A DNA stretch of 6,508 bases from Chitinophagaceae bacterium UBA4412. GTDB taxonomy: Bacteria; Bacteroidota; Bacteroidia; Chitinophagales; Chitinophagaceae. The notes under the pieces were generated by a model, which had not been told where the DNA came from, did no database searches, and saw only the letters and a program-made list of their open reading frames with translations. The DNA lies in the NCBI GenBank assembly GCA_002400445.1, contig DGQO01000083.1:504-7011 (forward strand), written 5' to 3'. A program made the translations under genes and the position numbers. Below are positions 1 through 5,907 of the stretch, in pieces. The stretch's first letter is position 1. Each line of letters starts with the position of its first letter.

Positions 1-153
1 CTTGACGATAAACAAAATTTTGAAGCCGATCTTGTGCGCAACTTCGATTTTTCCGCACGGGAATCTTTACAAACGGCCGAACGAACACTCAATACAGATA
101 TTGTAAAACAACTGGTGGAAGAAATTTTCAATAAAATATTTTCAAACTGGTAA
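1..153 (+). CDS. lptE: LptE-family LPS-assembly lipoprotein, C-terminal fragment
   Basis: Frame 1 is open from the first base to a TAA at 151-153 and gives the last 50 residues of a protein whose start lies upstream of the window. The end of the protein (LVEEIFNKIFSNW) closely resembles the C-terminus of Bacteroidota LptE proteins, which typically finish in an IFNKxxxNW-like sequence after an acidic, Gln/Asn-rich amphipathic stretch. LptE is an outer-membrane lipoprotein that plugs the LptD barrel and helps deliver lipopolysaccharide to the cell surface; that role is known for the family and not visible here. The signal peptide and lipobox would be in the missing part. The next gene starts 18 bp downstream on the same strand, and the lptE – TPR protein – secG order is one I associate with Bacteroidota, which supports the call. 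The identification rests on only 50 residues. Confidence 0.72.
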   Translation, partial: LDDKQNFEADLVRNFDFSARESLQTAERTLNTDIVKQLVEEIFNKIFSNW

Positions 154-171
154 GCAGCTCAACAATTCAAC

Positions 172-1086
172 ATGCCATTTAAAGACTTACACTACAGAAT
201 TTTTGAGAAAGGAGAAAACGATCCCGGGCAAATAACCCGTCTTCAAAAAATCGTGAAAGAATATCCTTATTTTTCTTTGGGCCATTTCTTTCTGCTTAAA
301 GCCACTAAACAAAGAGAAACAGGCTATGAAAGAATTGCTGCAAAAACTGCACTTCATTTTAGCAACCCATTTTTTTTGCAAGATCAATTGCTGCGCAAAA
401 AAGAGAATGTTGCCAGTATGGATATTGCACACAGCACTTATTTAACAGACGATGAAGAGCAGGCAGATTTCGCTGAAGAAGACGGCTACAATGATGTACC
501 CACTAGCCTGCCCGAACCTGCTGAACTGACGGCAGAGCCTGAAGTAAACAGCACGTCAGCAAATGAGTCCGCACATATTGCAACAGAAGAAGACAAGATG
601 GATGCCGCGAACTCAGTTTCGGATAGTGTACCGGAAACTTCATTGGCAGAACCTGTGGATGCGCAGGCAACTCCCGAAGCACAGGCCCCCGAGCCAGATA
701 TTAAAAAGGAGGAAAGCGAAGTTTCCTTGTTTCAACCCCTATTTGCGACAGACTATTTTGCCAGCCAGGGAATTAAGCTTTCTGAACAGGCACAGCCCGA
801 TGATAAACTGGGCAAGCAATTAAAGAGTTTTACAGAATGGCTTAAAACCATGAAGAAAGTTCACCAGGAAAAACCAAATGCAGATGCCGTGGAAGATGTG
901 GCCGTGCAGACCCTGGCAGACCGGAGCAACAGGGAAGAAGATGTAATTACGGAAAGCATGGCGGAAGTGTACCTTCAGCAAGGAAAACGCCGCAAAGCCC
1001 GTGAAGTATATGAAAAATTAAGTTTGCTCAATCCTGCTAAAAGCGCTTACTTTGCAGCCAAAATTGAAGCGATTCAAATAAATTAA
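172..1086 (+). CDS. Uncharacterised TPR-like protein with acidic linker, between lptE and secG
   Basis: A 304-residue protein with three visible parts and no signal peptide or membrane helix, so probably cytoplasmic. Residues 1-90 are helical and carry a KEYPYFSLGHFFLLK segment that reads like the first helices of a TPR-type repeat. Residues about 91-185 form a low-complexity linker rich in Glu, Asp, Ala, Pro and Ser. Residues 186-304 hold the conserved-looking TDYFASQGIKL and KQLKSFTEWLKTMKK segments and then a recognisable TPR unit (about 257-292: ITESMAEVYLQQGKRRKARE, then YEKLSLLNP). Similar proteins with this C-terminus are common in Bacteroidota genomes and annotated only as hypothetical or TPR proteins. 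It starts 18 bp after lptE and ends 7 bp before secG, so all three are very likely cotranscribed. A scaffold or partner role in envelope biogenesis or secretion is inference from position alone. There is no Shine-Dalgarno sequence before the ATG. Confidence 0.85.
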   Translation: MPFKDLHYRIFEKGENDPGQITRLQKIVKEYPYFSLGHFFLLKATKQRETGYERIAAKTALHFSNPFFLQDQLLRKKENVASMDIAHSTYLTDDEEQADFAEEDGYNDVPTSLPEPAELTAEPEVNSTSANESAHIATEEDKMDAANSVSDSVPETSLAEPVDAQATPEAQAPEPDIKKEESEVSLFQPLFATDYFASQGIKLSEQAQPDDKLGKQLKSFTEWLKTMKKVHQEKPNADAVEDVAVQTLADRSNREEDVITESMAEVYLQQGKRRKAREVYEKLSLLNPAKSAYFAAKIEAIQIN

Positions 1087-1093
1087 AACACAC

Positions 1094-1444
1094 ATGTTAG
1101 CATTATTCGGAGTTCTGATTATCATTTTTTCTATCGTACTGGGATTGATTGTTTTAGTACAAAACCCTAAAGGTGGTGGGCTTTCTGGTTCACTAAGTGG
1201 TTTTGGTAACCAATTGATGGGCGTAAAACAAAGCACCGATGTGCTTGAAAAAGGCACCTGGCTTTTTGCAGGTATTGTTGGGCTGCTCTGCCTGGCTTCT
1301 CCCGCTTTTATTCCATCAGAAAACAGCAATGCGAATGACCTGGATAAACTCAGAAATGAAGCCCCGGTTACGTTGCCCAAAACCAGCACACCAGCACCCG
1401 TGGCTCCAATGCCTGGTACAACTCCAGTTAAGCCGGCCAACTAA
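1094..1444 (+). CDS. secG: Preprotein translocase subunit SecG
   Basis: SecG is the small non-essential subunit of the SecYEG inner-membrane channel and stimulates SecA-driven export. The 116-residue product has the family layout: a first membrane helix at residues 2-22, the hallmark VQNPKGGGLSG loop at 22-32, a Gly-rich connector with a LEKGTW segment at 51-56, and a second helix at about 57-73. After it comes a tail of about 40 residues rich in Pro, Thr and Ala (TPAPVAPMPGTTPVKP near the end). Escherichia coli SecG is about 110 residues with a different tail; Bacteroidota SecG proteins often carry extended variable tails. The gene lies 7 bp behind the TPR-like gene and is followed by a strong terminator, so it ends the operon. 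The ATG is preceded by an A-rich stretch and not a Shine-Dalgarno sequence. Confidence 0.95.
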   Translation: MLALFGVLIIIFSIVLGLIVLVQNPKGGGLSGSLSGFGNQLMGVKQSTDVLEKGTWLFAGIVGLLCLASPAFIPSENSNANDLDKLRNEAPVTLPKTSTPAPVAPMPGTTPVKPAN

Positions 1445-1464
1445 TTGATTCATAAAATTTATGC

Positions 1465-1492
1465 AGCCCCGCTTCTTCAGCGGGGTTTTTTA
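1465..1492 (+). terminator. Intrinsic terminator after secG
   Basis: The arms AGCCCCGCT (1465-1473) and AGCGGGGTT (1479-1487) pair as a 9-bp stem with one G-U pair and a 5-nt loop (TCTTC). A run of six T follows at 1486-1491. It begins 20 bp after the secG stop codon and is a textbook Rho-independent terminator for the lptE-TPR-secG operon. Confidence 0.93.
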
Positions 1493-1493
1493 T

Positions 1494-1501
1494 TTACTTT
1501 G
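1494..1501 (+). promoter_or_regulatory. mltG: Possible -7 box of the mltG promoter (weak)
   Basis: TTACTTTG matches the Bacteroidota -7 consensus TAnnTTTG at five of the six fixed positions. It would place transcription start near 1505 and give a leader of about 23 nt before the mltG ATG. No TTTG is seen at the expected -33 distance, where the sequence is the terminator stem. The box follows the T-tract of the secG terminator directly. mltG needs a promoter somewhere in this 83-bp gap, which is the main reason to list it. Confidence 0.28.
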
Positions 1502-1527
1502 TTCAGAAACCCTGGCAAACCAGCACT

Positions 1528-2559
1528 ATGAAAAAATTTTTAGGTATTTTATTTCTCCTCATTTTAGCAGGTGGCGCATACGTGGCCTGGCAGATTTTTG
1601 GCCCTACCGTTTCTGCTCCTGCAGATAAATATTTTTTTGTACGCACAGGCAGTAATTACGATGAAGTGAAGCAGGCCCTGGAAAAACAAGAGATCATCAG
1701 CAATGGATTTTTCTTTGAGCAACTGGCCAGGCGTGCAGCCTATCCTAAAAGTGTACGTGCCGGTAGATATGAAATAAAACAGGGTTCAAGCCTTTACGAC
1801 CTGGTGCGCATGCTCAAGCAAGGGCGCCAGTTACCCATAAAACTGGTGATCAATAAATTGCGCACCAAGGAAGACCTTGCCCGCAAAGTAGGTGGCTTGT
1901 TTGAGTCAGACTCCCTGGAAGTGATCCGTTTTTTAAGCAATAATGATTCTCTCCGCAGTTACGGTTTGGATTCATTTACCGTAATGAGCAGCATTTTGCC
2001 AGATACTTACCTGGCATACTGGAATGGTTCATTTAAAAAACTGTTTTCAAAATTCATTGCAGAAAAAGATAAATTCTGGAATGCAGACAGGCTTGCGCAG
2101 GCCACTGCCGAAAACCTTAGCCCGGTACAGGTGTACACGATGGCCAGCATCGTGGAAGAAGAAACCAATAAAACAGGTGATAAAGGACTCATTGCAAGCG
2201 TTTACATCAACCGCATTCGTAAAGGCATGAAATTAGAAGCTGATCCTACCGTAAAGTATGCAATGCGGGATTTTGGCCTTAAGCGTATTCTGTACGGCCA
2301 CCTCAACTATCCTTCGCCATACAATACCTACAGGAATGCCGGTTTGCCACCAGGCCCCATTTGCACAGCCACCCGGGAAACCATTGATGCCGTGCTCACA
2401 GCTCCCGAAACAGATTATATTTTCTTTGTAGCCAAGCCAGACTTCAGCGGTTACTCTAATTTTGCCAGCAATTATGCTGATCATTTGAAATATGCGAAAG
2501 CTTACCAGGCAGCACTGGATAGCATGATCAGTAAAAAACAGAATGCAGCTACACTGTGA
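1528..2559 (+). CDS. mltG: Endolytic murein transglycosylase MltG (YceG-like)
   Basis: MltG is an inner-membrane lytic transglycosylase that cuts nascent peptidoglycan strands and is proposed to end glycan polymerisation. The 343-residue length matches the E. coli enzyme (340). Residues 5-24 form the single N-terminal membrane anchor, with the rest in the periplasm. Residues about 33-100 correspond to the LysM-like subdomain. The catalytic domain shows ASIVEEETNK at 206-215, where E210 aligns with the catalytic Glu of E. coli MltG (E218). It also has VYINRIRKGMKLEADPTVKY (225-244) and the YNTYRNAGLPPGP signature (265-277). All key motifs are present, so the gene should be functional. The ATG start gives a clean Lys-Lys-initiated membrane anchor. 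Its TGA stop overlaps the GTG start of the next gene. It lies behind the secG terminator, so it should have its own promoter. Confidence 0.96.
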   Translation: MKKFLGILFLLILAGGAYVAWQIFGPTVSAPADKYFFVRTGSNYDEVKQALEKQEIISNGFFFEQLARRAAYPKSVRAGRYEIKQGSSLYDLVRMLKQGRQLPIKLVINKLRTKEDLARKVGGLFESDSLEVIRFLSNNDSLRSYGLDSFTVMSSILPDTYLAYWNGSFKKLFSKFIAEKDKFWNADRLAQATAENLSPVQVYTMASIVEEETNKTGDKGLIASVYINRIRKGMKLEADPTVKYAMRDFGLKRILYGHLNYPSPYNTYRNAGLPPGPICTATRETIDAVLTAPETDYIFFVAKPDFSGYSNFASNYADHLKYAKAYQAALDSMISKKQNAATL

Positions 2560-3536
2560 AAAAAGTTTTACGAAAAATATTACGTTTTCCACCCATCGCC
2601 TGGCTCATCAGGAAGAGTAAAGTGCTGTGTCCGCCGGGTTTTGAAGGAGTACCTTTATACGATGTCATCCAGTTTTTACGCCGGCAGATTCAGACGCATG
2701 GCCTCACAGAACGAGCTTCCGCCATTTCGTACAATTTCGTAATGGCCTTGCCGCCGTCTTTATTGTTTTTACTTACCCTTGTGCCTAACCTGCCGTTTGT
2801 CTCCCGCAGGAATATCACTTACCAGCTTAACAGCCTCATTCATGATATCATTCCTAACCCTACTTATAATGTAGAAGTGATTCGCTTTGTAGATAGTTTT
2901 TTAGACAACTCCCGCTTCGGTCTTTTGTCTGCAGGGTTATTCTTTTCTTTGTTTTTTGCCTCCAACGCCATGATGGGTATCATGAGGGCCTTCAACAAAA
3001 ACTACCTTGGTTTTGAGAGAAGAAAGGGCCTCAAAGCCAGGCTGATGGCGCTGCGGGTTACGATCATGCTTTTTGGATTGCTGCTGGGCTATCTTCTGTT
3101 ACTGGCAATGCAGGGTGCCCTGCTGCGTCTCGTGATAACCAATGATACCCTGCGTGAAATTATTTCCTATGCACGCTGGGTGCTTATGCTTGCCCTGGTT
3201 TTTATGGCTATCGGTCTCATTTTTAAATATCTGCCTTCTGTAGAAAAGCGCTGGAAAGTGCGCTCGCCAGGTGCACTGCTTGCTACCGGGCTCAGCATTA
3301 TTGCCTCCGTGGGCTTCTCCATTTTTGTAAACAGCTTTGGCCGGTACAATGCGCTATATGGATCTATTGGCACGATGATGATGATCATGGCCCTCATCTT
3401 TATCAACTCATTAGCATTGCTTATTGGATTTGAACTCAATGTGAGCATTCGCTCCCTAAAGGCCCATGCCATGAGCCGGAAAAAAGCAGAGGAGGCCGCA
3501 GCTAAAGCACACAGTTCTACCCATCACAATAAATAA
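2556..3536 (+). CDS. YihY/virulence factor BrkB family membrane protein, GTG start
   Basis: A 326-residue integral membrane protein with about six hydrophobic helices (roughly 58-78, 122-142, 165-190, 205-226, 238-260, 268-291). Family signatures are visible: TERASAISYNF at 51-61, RAFNKNYLG at 144-152, a YLPSVEKRWK segment at 225-234, and near the end YGSIGTMMM (268-276) followed by LALLIGFELNVSI (286-298). The family is often misannotated as ribonuclease BN or 'virulence factor BrkB'; its biochemical function is not established. The start is GTG at 2556, which shares GTGA with the mltG stop, and gives the plausible basic N-terminus MKKVLRKILRF. The next in-frame Met (residue 64) would remove the first conserved motif. 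The overlap suggests translational coupling to mltG. The C-terminal tail (about 300-326) is Lys-, Ala- and His-rich and should be cytoplasmic if the even helix count holds with an internal N-terminus. Confidence 0.93.
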   Translation: MKKVLRKILRFPPIAWLIRKSKVLCPPGFEGVPLYDVIQFLRRQIQTHGLTERASAISYNFVMALPPSLLFLLTLVPNLPFVSRRNITYQLNSLIHDIIPNPTYNVEVIRFVDSFLDNSRFGLLSAGLFFSLFFASNAMMGIMRAFNKNYLGFERRKGLKARLMALRVTIMLFGLLLGYLLLLAMQGALLRLVITNDTLREIISYARWVLMLALVFMAIGLIFKYLPSVEKRWKVRSPGALLATGLSIIASVGFSIFVNSFGRYNALYGSIGTMMMIMALIFINSLALLIGFELNVSIRSLKAHAMSRKKAEEAAAKAHSSTHHNK

Positions 3537-3546
3537 TTGTGATTTT
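3523..3546 (+). terminator. AT-rich hairpin over the yihY-like stop codon, possible weak terminator
   Basis: ATCACAAT (3523-3530) and ATTGTGAT (3536-3543) form a perfect 8-bp inverted repeat with a 5-nt loop, followed by TTT. The stem has only two G-C pairs, so it is weaker than the other terminators in the window. The TAA stop codon (3534-3536) lies at the loop/3'-arm boundary. Its position at the end of the mltG-yihY unit favours a terminator role. Confidence 0.45.
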
Positions 3547-3604
3547 AGCAGGCGGAGAAACGAATATTGCAGCTTATTTTAGCAAACAATAATTTCATCT
3601 TAAA

Positions 3605-3612
3605 TAATTTTG
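3605..3612 (+). promoter_or_regulatory. -7 box of the redoxin promoter, TAATTTTG
   Basis: TAATTTTG is a perfect match to the Bacteroidota -7 consensus TAnnTTTG and identical to the -7 box of lpdA at 5944-5951. Counting four bases from the final G puts transcription start at 3616, the A of the ATG, which predicts a leaderless mRNA. Upstream, TTTTAG at 3577-3582 is only a poor -33 candidate and its spacing is a few bases too long. The match could be chance in an AT-rich gap. Confidence 0.42.
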
Positions 3613-3615
3613 TCT

Positions 3616-4224
3616 ATGAAAGTATTAAGAATTGCGATCACTGCACTGTGCATCATGTCAGTGGCGGCTTTTACCACGGGCGATCCTTTGCCCATAGGGA
3701 GCCTGATGCCTAAAGCAGATGTAAAGATGATGAACGTGGATGGCAGCTTAGTAAACCTAAAGGATGCAATGGGGAGTAATGGAATACTGGTAATGTTCAG
3801 CTGCAATACCTGCCCTTACGTTATCAAAAATCAACAACGCACTATTGCCATTAACGATTTTGCAAAAAAAAATAATCTTGGCGTAATTCTTCTCAATAGC
3901 AATGAAGCTAACCGTGGAGGGGAAGACAGCAGGGAAGCGATGCGCAATTATGCGGAGGGACAAAAATATAACTGGCCCTATGTTATTGACAAAAACCATG
4001 CATTAGCTGATGCTTTTGGCGCTAATCGCACTCCCGAAGTTTTTCTTTTTGATAAAAATGCAAAGCTGGTATATCATGGTGCCATCGACGATAATCCCAC
4101 GGATGGAAATGCAGTGACCCGACAGCACCTCCGGGAAGCGATCAAAGAACTGAGCGCCGGAAAAGATATAACAGTTAAGGAAACACGCAGCGTAGGTTGC
4201 GCTATTAAGCGCCTCAAAAATTAA
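3616..4224 (+). CDS. Exported thioredoxin-fold redoxin with CNTCPYV active site
   Basis: A 202-residue thioredoxin-like protein. Residues 1-20 (MKVLRIAITALCIMSVAAFT) form a signal-peptide-like hydrophobic segment, so it probably acts in the periplasm or at the membrane. The redox site is FSCNTCPYV, with C63 and C66. Further family features are LLNSNEANRGGEDS (92-105), the cis-Pro region NRTPEVFLFD (P140), the LVYHGAIDDNP stretch (151-161), and a C-terminal RSVGCAIK with a third Cys, C195. This matches a thioredoxin/AhpC-TSA-like family with CNxCPYV and a C-terminal GCxIK(W) motif that is widespread and usually annotated only as thioredoxin family protein. Substrate and partners are unknown. 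ATG at 3616 is preferred over an in-frame TTG at 3610, which would add two residues and fall inside the predicted -7 box. It is bounded by its own terminator and is probably monocistronic. Confidence 0.88.
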   Translation: MKVLRIAITALCIMSVAAFTTGDPLPIGSLMPKADVKMMNVDGSLVNLKDAMGSNGILVMFSCNTCPYVIKNQQRTIAINDFAKKNNLGVILLNSNEANRGGEDSREAMRNYAEGQKYNWPYVIDKNHALADAFGANRTPEVFLFDKNAKLVYHGAIDDNPTDGNAVTRQHLREAIKELSAGKDITVKETRSVGCAIKRLKN

Positions 4225-4230
4225 TGATTC

Positions 4231-4256
4231 AGGCCCGGTTTTTTGCCGGGCTTTTC
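4231..4256 (+). terminator. Intrinsic terminator after the redoxin gene
   Basis: GCCCGG (4233-4238) pairs with CCGGGC (4246-4251) as a 6-bp GC stem around a 7-nt loop (TTTTTTG), extendable by a G-U and an A-U pair at the base. TTTTC follows. It begins 6 bp after the stop codon, which supports a monocistronic redoxin transcript. Confidence 0.88.
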
Positions 4257-4260
4257 TTTG
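4253..4260 (+). promoter_or_regulatory. Possible -7 box of the DUF3089 gene (weak)
   Basis: TTTCTTTG matches TAnnTTTG at five of the six fixed positions and would give a leader of about 16 nt before the ATG at 4280. There is no visible -33 TTTG, and the box overlaps the T-tract of the preceding terminator. It is listed because the gene follows a strong terminator and must start transcription nearby or depend on read-through. Confidence 0.2.
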
Positions 4261-4279
4261 AATACAATTCTCCCTCTCT

Positions 4280-5275
4280 ATGTTAAAAAAGATTGTTTTA
4301 GGATGTTTTCTTGCCGGCATGTTATTCAATATGGCCCTTGGCCAATCCAATCCGGCACCCAATTACCATGACCTGGCAAACTGGGCTGCGCATCCCTGGA
4401 AATGGGATCCTTCAGATAGCGTGCCTGCGCCGCTGCGTGCACAGCATTTCAAGGACTCTGTAGTTGATGTATTTTTTGTGCACCCTACTACCTTTACGGC
4501 TTCATCAGATACGGCATCCAACGCCCGCTTAGATGATGCAGGATTGAATGAACGTACGGATGAATTATCCATGCTAAACCAGGCCAGCGCCTTTAATGAA
4601 CAAACCCGGGTATTTGCACCACGTTATCGCCAGGCCCATTATCGAAATTATTTGTTGAAAGATACCACCATTACCGGGCCCGCATTTGATACCGCTTATG
4701 CTGATGTAAAAAATGCATTTCTTTTCTTCCTGGAAAACTATAGTGGAGGCAGACCATTCATCATCGCTTCGCATAGCCAGGGCACCATGCATGCGGCAAG
4801 GCTGATAAAAGAATTGATTGAGGGCACAAATCTTCAAAACCGACTAGTATGTGCTTATCTCATTGGTATGCCCGTACCGGTAGATTATTTTACCTCCATT
4901 CCTGCCTGTAAAGATTCAGTGGCCACCGGTTGCATCGTATCCTGGCGCACCATGAAAAGAGGTTATGAAGGACCTGAATATATTTTGCAGGAAACCCAGA
5001 AAATGATTGTAACCAATCCACTCACATGGACATTGGATAGTACCTATGCTCCCGCAAAACTTAATACGGGCGGCATCCTGCGCCGCTTCAACAAAGTGGT
5101 TCCGCATGTAACAGATGCACAAGTACATGGCAATATTTTATGGAGTGAGAAGCCAAGGTTTTTTGGGAATATTTTTCTTACAGCAAAAAACTATCATATT
5201 GCTGACATCAACTTCTTCTATACGAACATCAGGCAAAATGTGGATACGAGAATCAGGATGTTTTGGAAGAGATAG
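4280..5275 (+). CDS. Secreted DUF3089-family alpha/beta-hydrolase
   Basis: A 331-residue protein with a signal peptide (residues 1-21; likely cleavage after ALG, before QSN), so exported. The mature part follows the DUF3089 (PF11288) pattern. It has NYHDLANWAAHPWK (28-41), a strand ending in DVFFVHPTTF (63-72), LNQASAFNEQTRVFAPRYRQ (99-118), and a nucleophile elbow ASHSQGT with Ser166 as likely nucleophile. The first Gly of the usual GxSxG is Ser here, as I recall for this family. IGMPVP (195-200) and a Cys pair (C210, C218) before VSWRTM follow. Near the C-terminus, YHIADINFFYTNIRQNV (305-321) supplies the likely catalytic His306. I could not place the acid residue. The substrate is unknown; esterase or lipase activity is inference from the fold. 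The region before the ATG is pyrimidine-rich with no Shine-Dalgarno sequence. It converges on the tlpA-like gene downstream. Confidence 0.9.
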   Translation: MLKKIVLGCFLAGMLFNMALGQSNPAPNYHDLANWAAHPWKWDPSDSVPAPLRAQHFKDSVVDVFFVHPTTFTASSDTASNARLDDAGLNERTDELSMLNQASAFNEQTRVFAPRYRQAHYRNYLLKDTTITGPAFDTAYADVKNAFLFFLENYSGGRPFIIASHSQGTMHAARLIKELIEGTNLQNRLVCAYLIGMPVPVDYFTSIPACKDSVATGCIVSWRTMKRGYEGPEYILQETQKMIVTNPLTWTLDSTYAPAKLNTGGILRRFNKVVPHVTDAQVHGNILWSEKPRFFGNIFLTAKNYHIADINFFYTNIRQNVDTRIRMFWKR

Positions 5276-5357
5276 AAAGGTTCAGGAATAAAATTGTTTT
5301 AAACGGCGCCTGGGAGCATACGCATACTTTCCATCATTAATATCTCAAGCTTGTGAT

Positions 5358-5852
5358 TTATTTAAGCCCATCAGCTTTTGCAGCCTTAATGGCGCTTTCC
5401 AGGTCTGTGCGTTGCATTTCTTCTTCATAAAAGGCCCGATAACCTGTTCTGGTATTTACAATGAGCGTAGCTGGAATACTGCCGCTCCATTGAGGTGAAA
5501 TCTTTGGGCAGAAATAATCTGCATTGGTTTCATTGAGCCATACTATAGGTGCGGTGAATTGCTGTTTATGCGCAAATTTTTGAATCTTATCCGGGTAAAA
5601 AGATGGCAGATCAAGGCTTACCAGCAACAGAGATATACCGTCATTTTTCATAGAGTCCTTCACACTGATAAAGAAGGGAATCTCCGCCACGCATGGTTTG
5701 CAAAACGTAGCCCAGAAATTAATGACCAATACTTCGTTTTTAGCTGTTGCAATGTACTTTTCTACCTCTGTAATTTTCCAGGAAGGTAGTTCCTGGCTTT
5801 TTGCAACCACCGTAATACAGCAAAGCAACAATGCTATCCATAAATTTTTCAT
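5358..5852 (-). CDS. Small exported TlpA-like thioredoxin-domain protein
   Basis: A 164-residue protein on the minus strand. Residues 1-19 are a signal peptide (KNLWIALLLCC core, probable cleavage after AKS near residue 19), which places the thioredoxin domain in the periplasm, possibly anchored if uncleaved. The domain shows VLVINFWATFCKPCVAEIP (41-59) with redox cysteines C51 and C54 (CKPC), LLLVSLD (75-81), and the cis-Pro loop GSIPATLIV with P127. An additional C115 lies in ADYFCPKISP, before the cis-Pro loop. This is the TlpA/ResA/DsbE-type architecture of thiol-disulfide oxidoreductases. A reducing role in cytochrome c maturation or envelope thiol repair is possible, but no cytochrome biogenesis genes are visible nearby. 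It is divergent from lpdA and convergent with the DUF3089 gene, with 82 bp between the stops and no clear bidirectional terminator there. No Shine-Dalgarno sequence precedes the ATG. Confidence 0.92.
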   Translation of the reverse strand: MKNLWIALLLCCITVVAKSQELPSWKITEVEKYIATAKNEVLVINFWATFCKPCVAEIPFFISVKDSMKNDGISLLLVSLDLPSFYPDKIQKFAHKQQFTAPIVWLNETNADYFCPKISPQWSGSIPATLIVNTRTGYRAFYEEEMQRTDLESAIKAAKADGLK

Positions 5853-5857
5853 CTGTT

Positions 5858-5865
5858 TAAAGATA
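5858..5865 (-). promoter_or_regulatory. Possible -7 box of the tlpA-like gene (weak)
   Basis: Read on the minus strand this is TATCTTTA, which matches TAnnTTTG except for the last base. It lies only 5 bases before the ATG, so transcription would start about 2 nt upstream of the start codon. No -33 TTTG is found about 20 bp upstream. Confidence 0.18.
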
Positions 5866-5907
5866 AGTGCAAATGCTTTTATCTAAGGATACATGTCGTT
5901 AAAGCCA

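Noticed and set aside
520..720. Acidic, Ala/Pro/Glu-rich stretch as a tandem repeat array
   Set aside because: The composition is biased, but I see no repeating unit at DNA or protein level. It reads as a disordered linker.
1018..1440. 140-residue open frame on the minus strand opposite secG
   Set aside because: It lies antisense over the whole of secG, which has clear family motifs. The translation shows no recognisable domain and is Gly/Ser/Pro-rich as expected from the opposite strand of a Pro-rich coding tail.
2233..2592. 119-residue minus-strand open frame opposite the mltG/yihY junction
   Set aside because: It is antisense to the conserved MltG catalytic domain, with no family resemblance and no plausible promoter.
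2556..3536. Ribonuclease BN or virulence-factor function for the YihY-family protein
   Set aside because: These are legacy database names. The sequence is a six-helix membrane protein without nuclease motifs.
4286..4330. Possible lipobox (VLGC, Cys9) in the DUF3089 protein
   Set aside because: The cysteine comes after only eight residues and the hydrophobic segment continues beyond it to residue 20. A signal peptidase I site (ALG, then Q) fits better.
4003..4362. 119-residue minus-strand open frame across the redoxin/DUF3089 gap
   Set aside because: It covers the terminator and both flanking real genes on the opposite strand and has no recognisable domain.
5276..5357. Possible bidirectional terminator between the convergent DUF3089 and tlpA-like genes
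   Set aside because: Only short AT-only pairings (TAAAA-TTG-TTTTA) and a CAAGCTTG palindrome are visible. There is no GC stem with a T-run on either strand.
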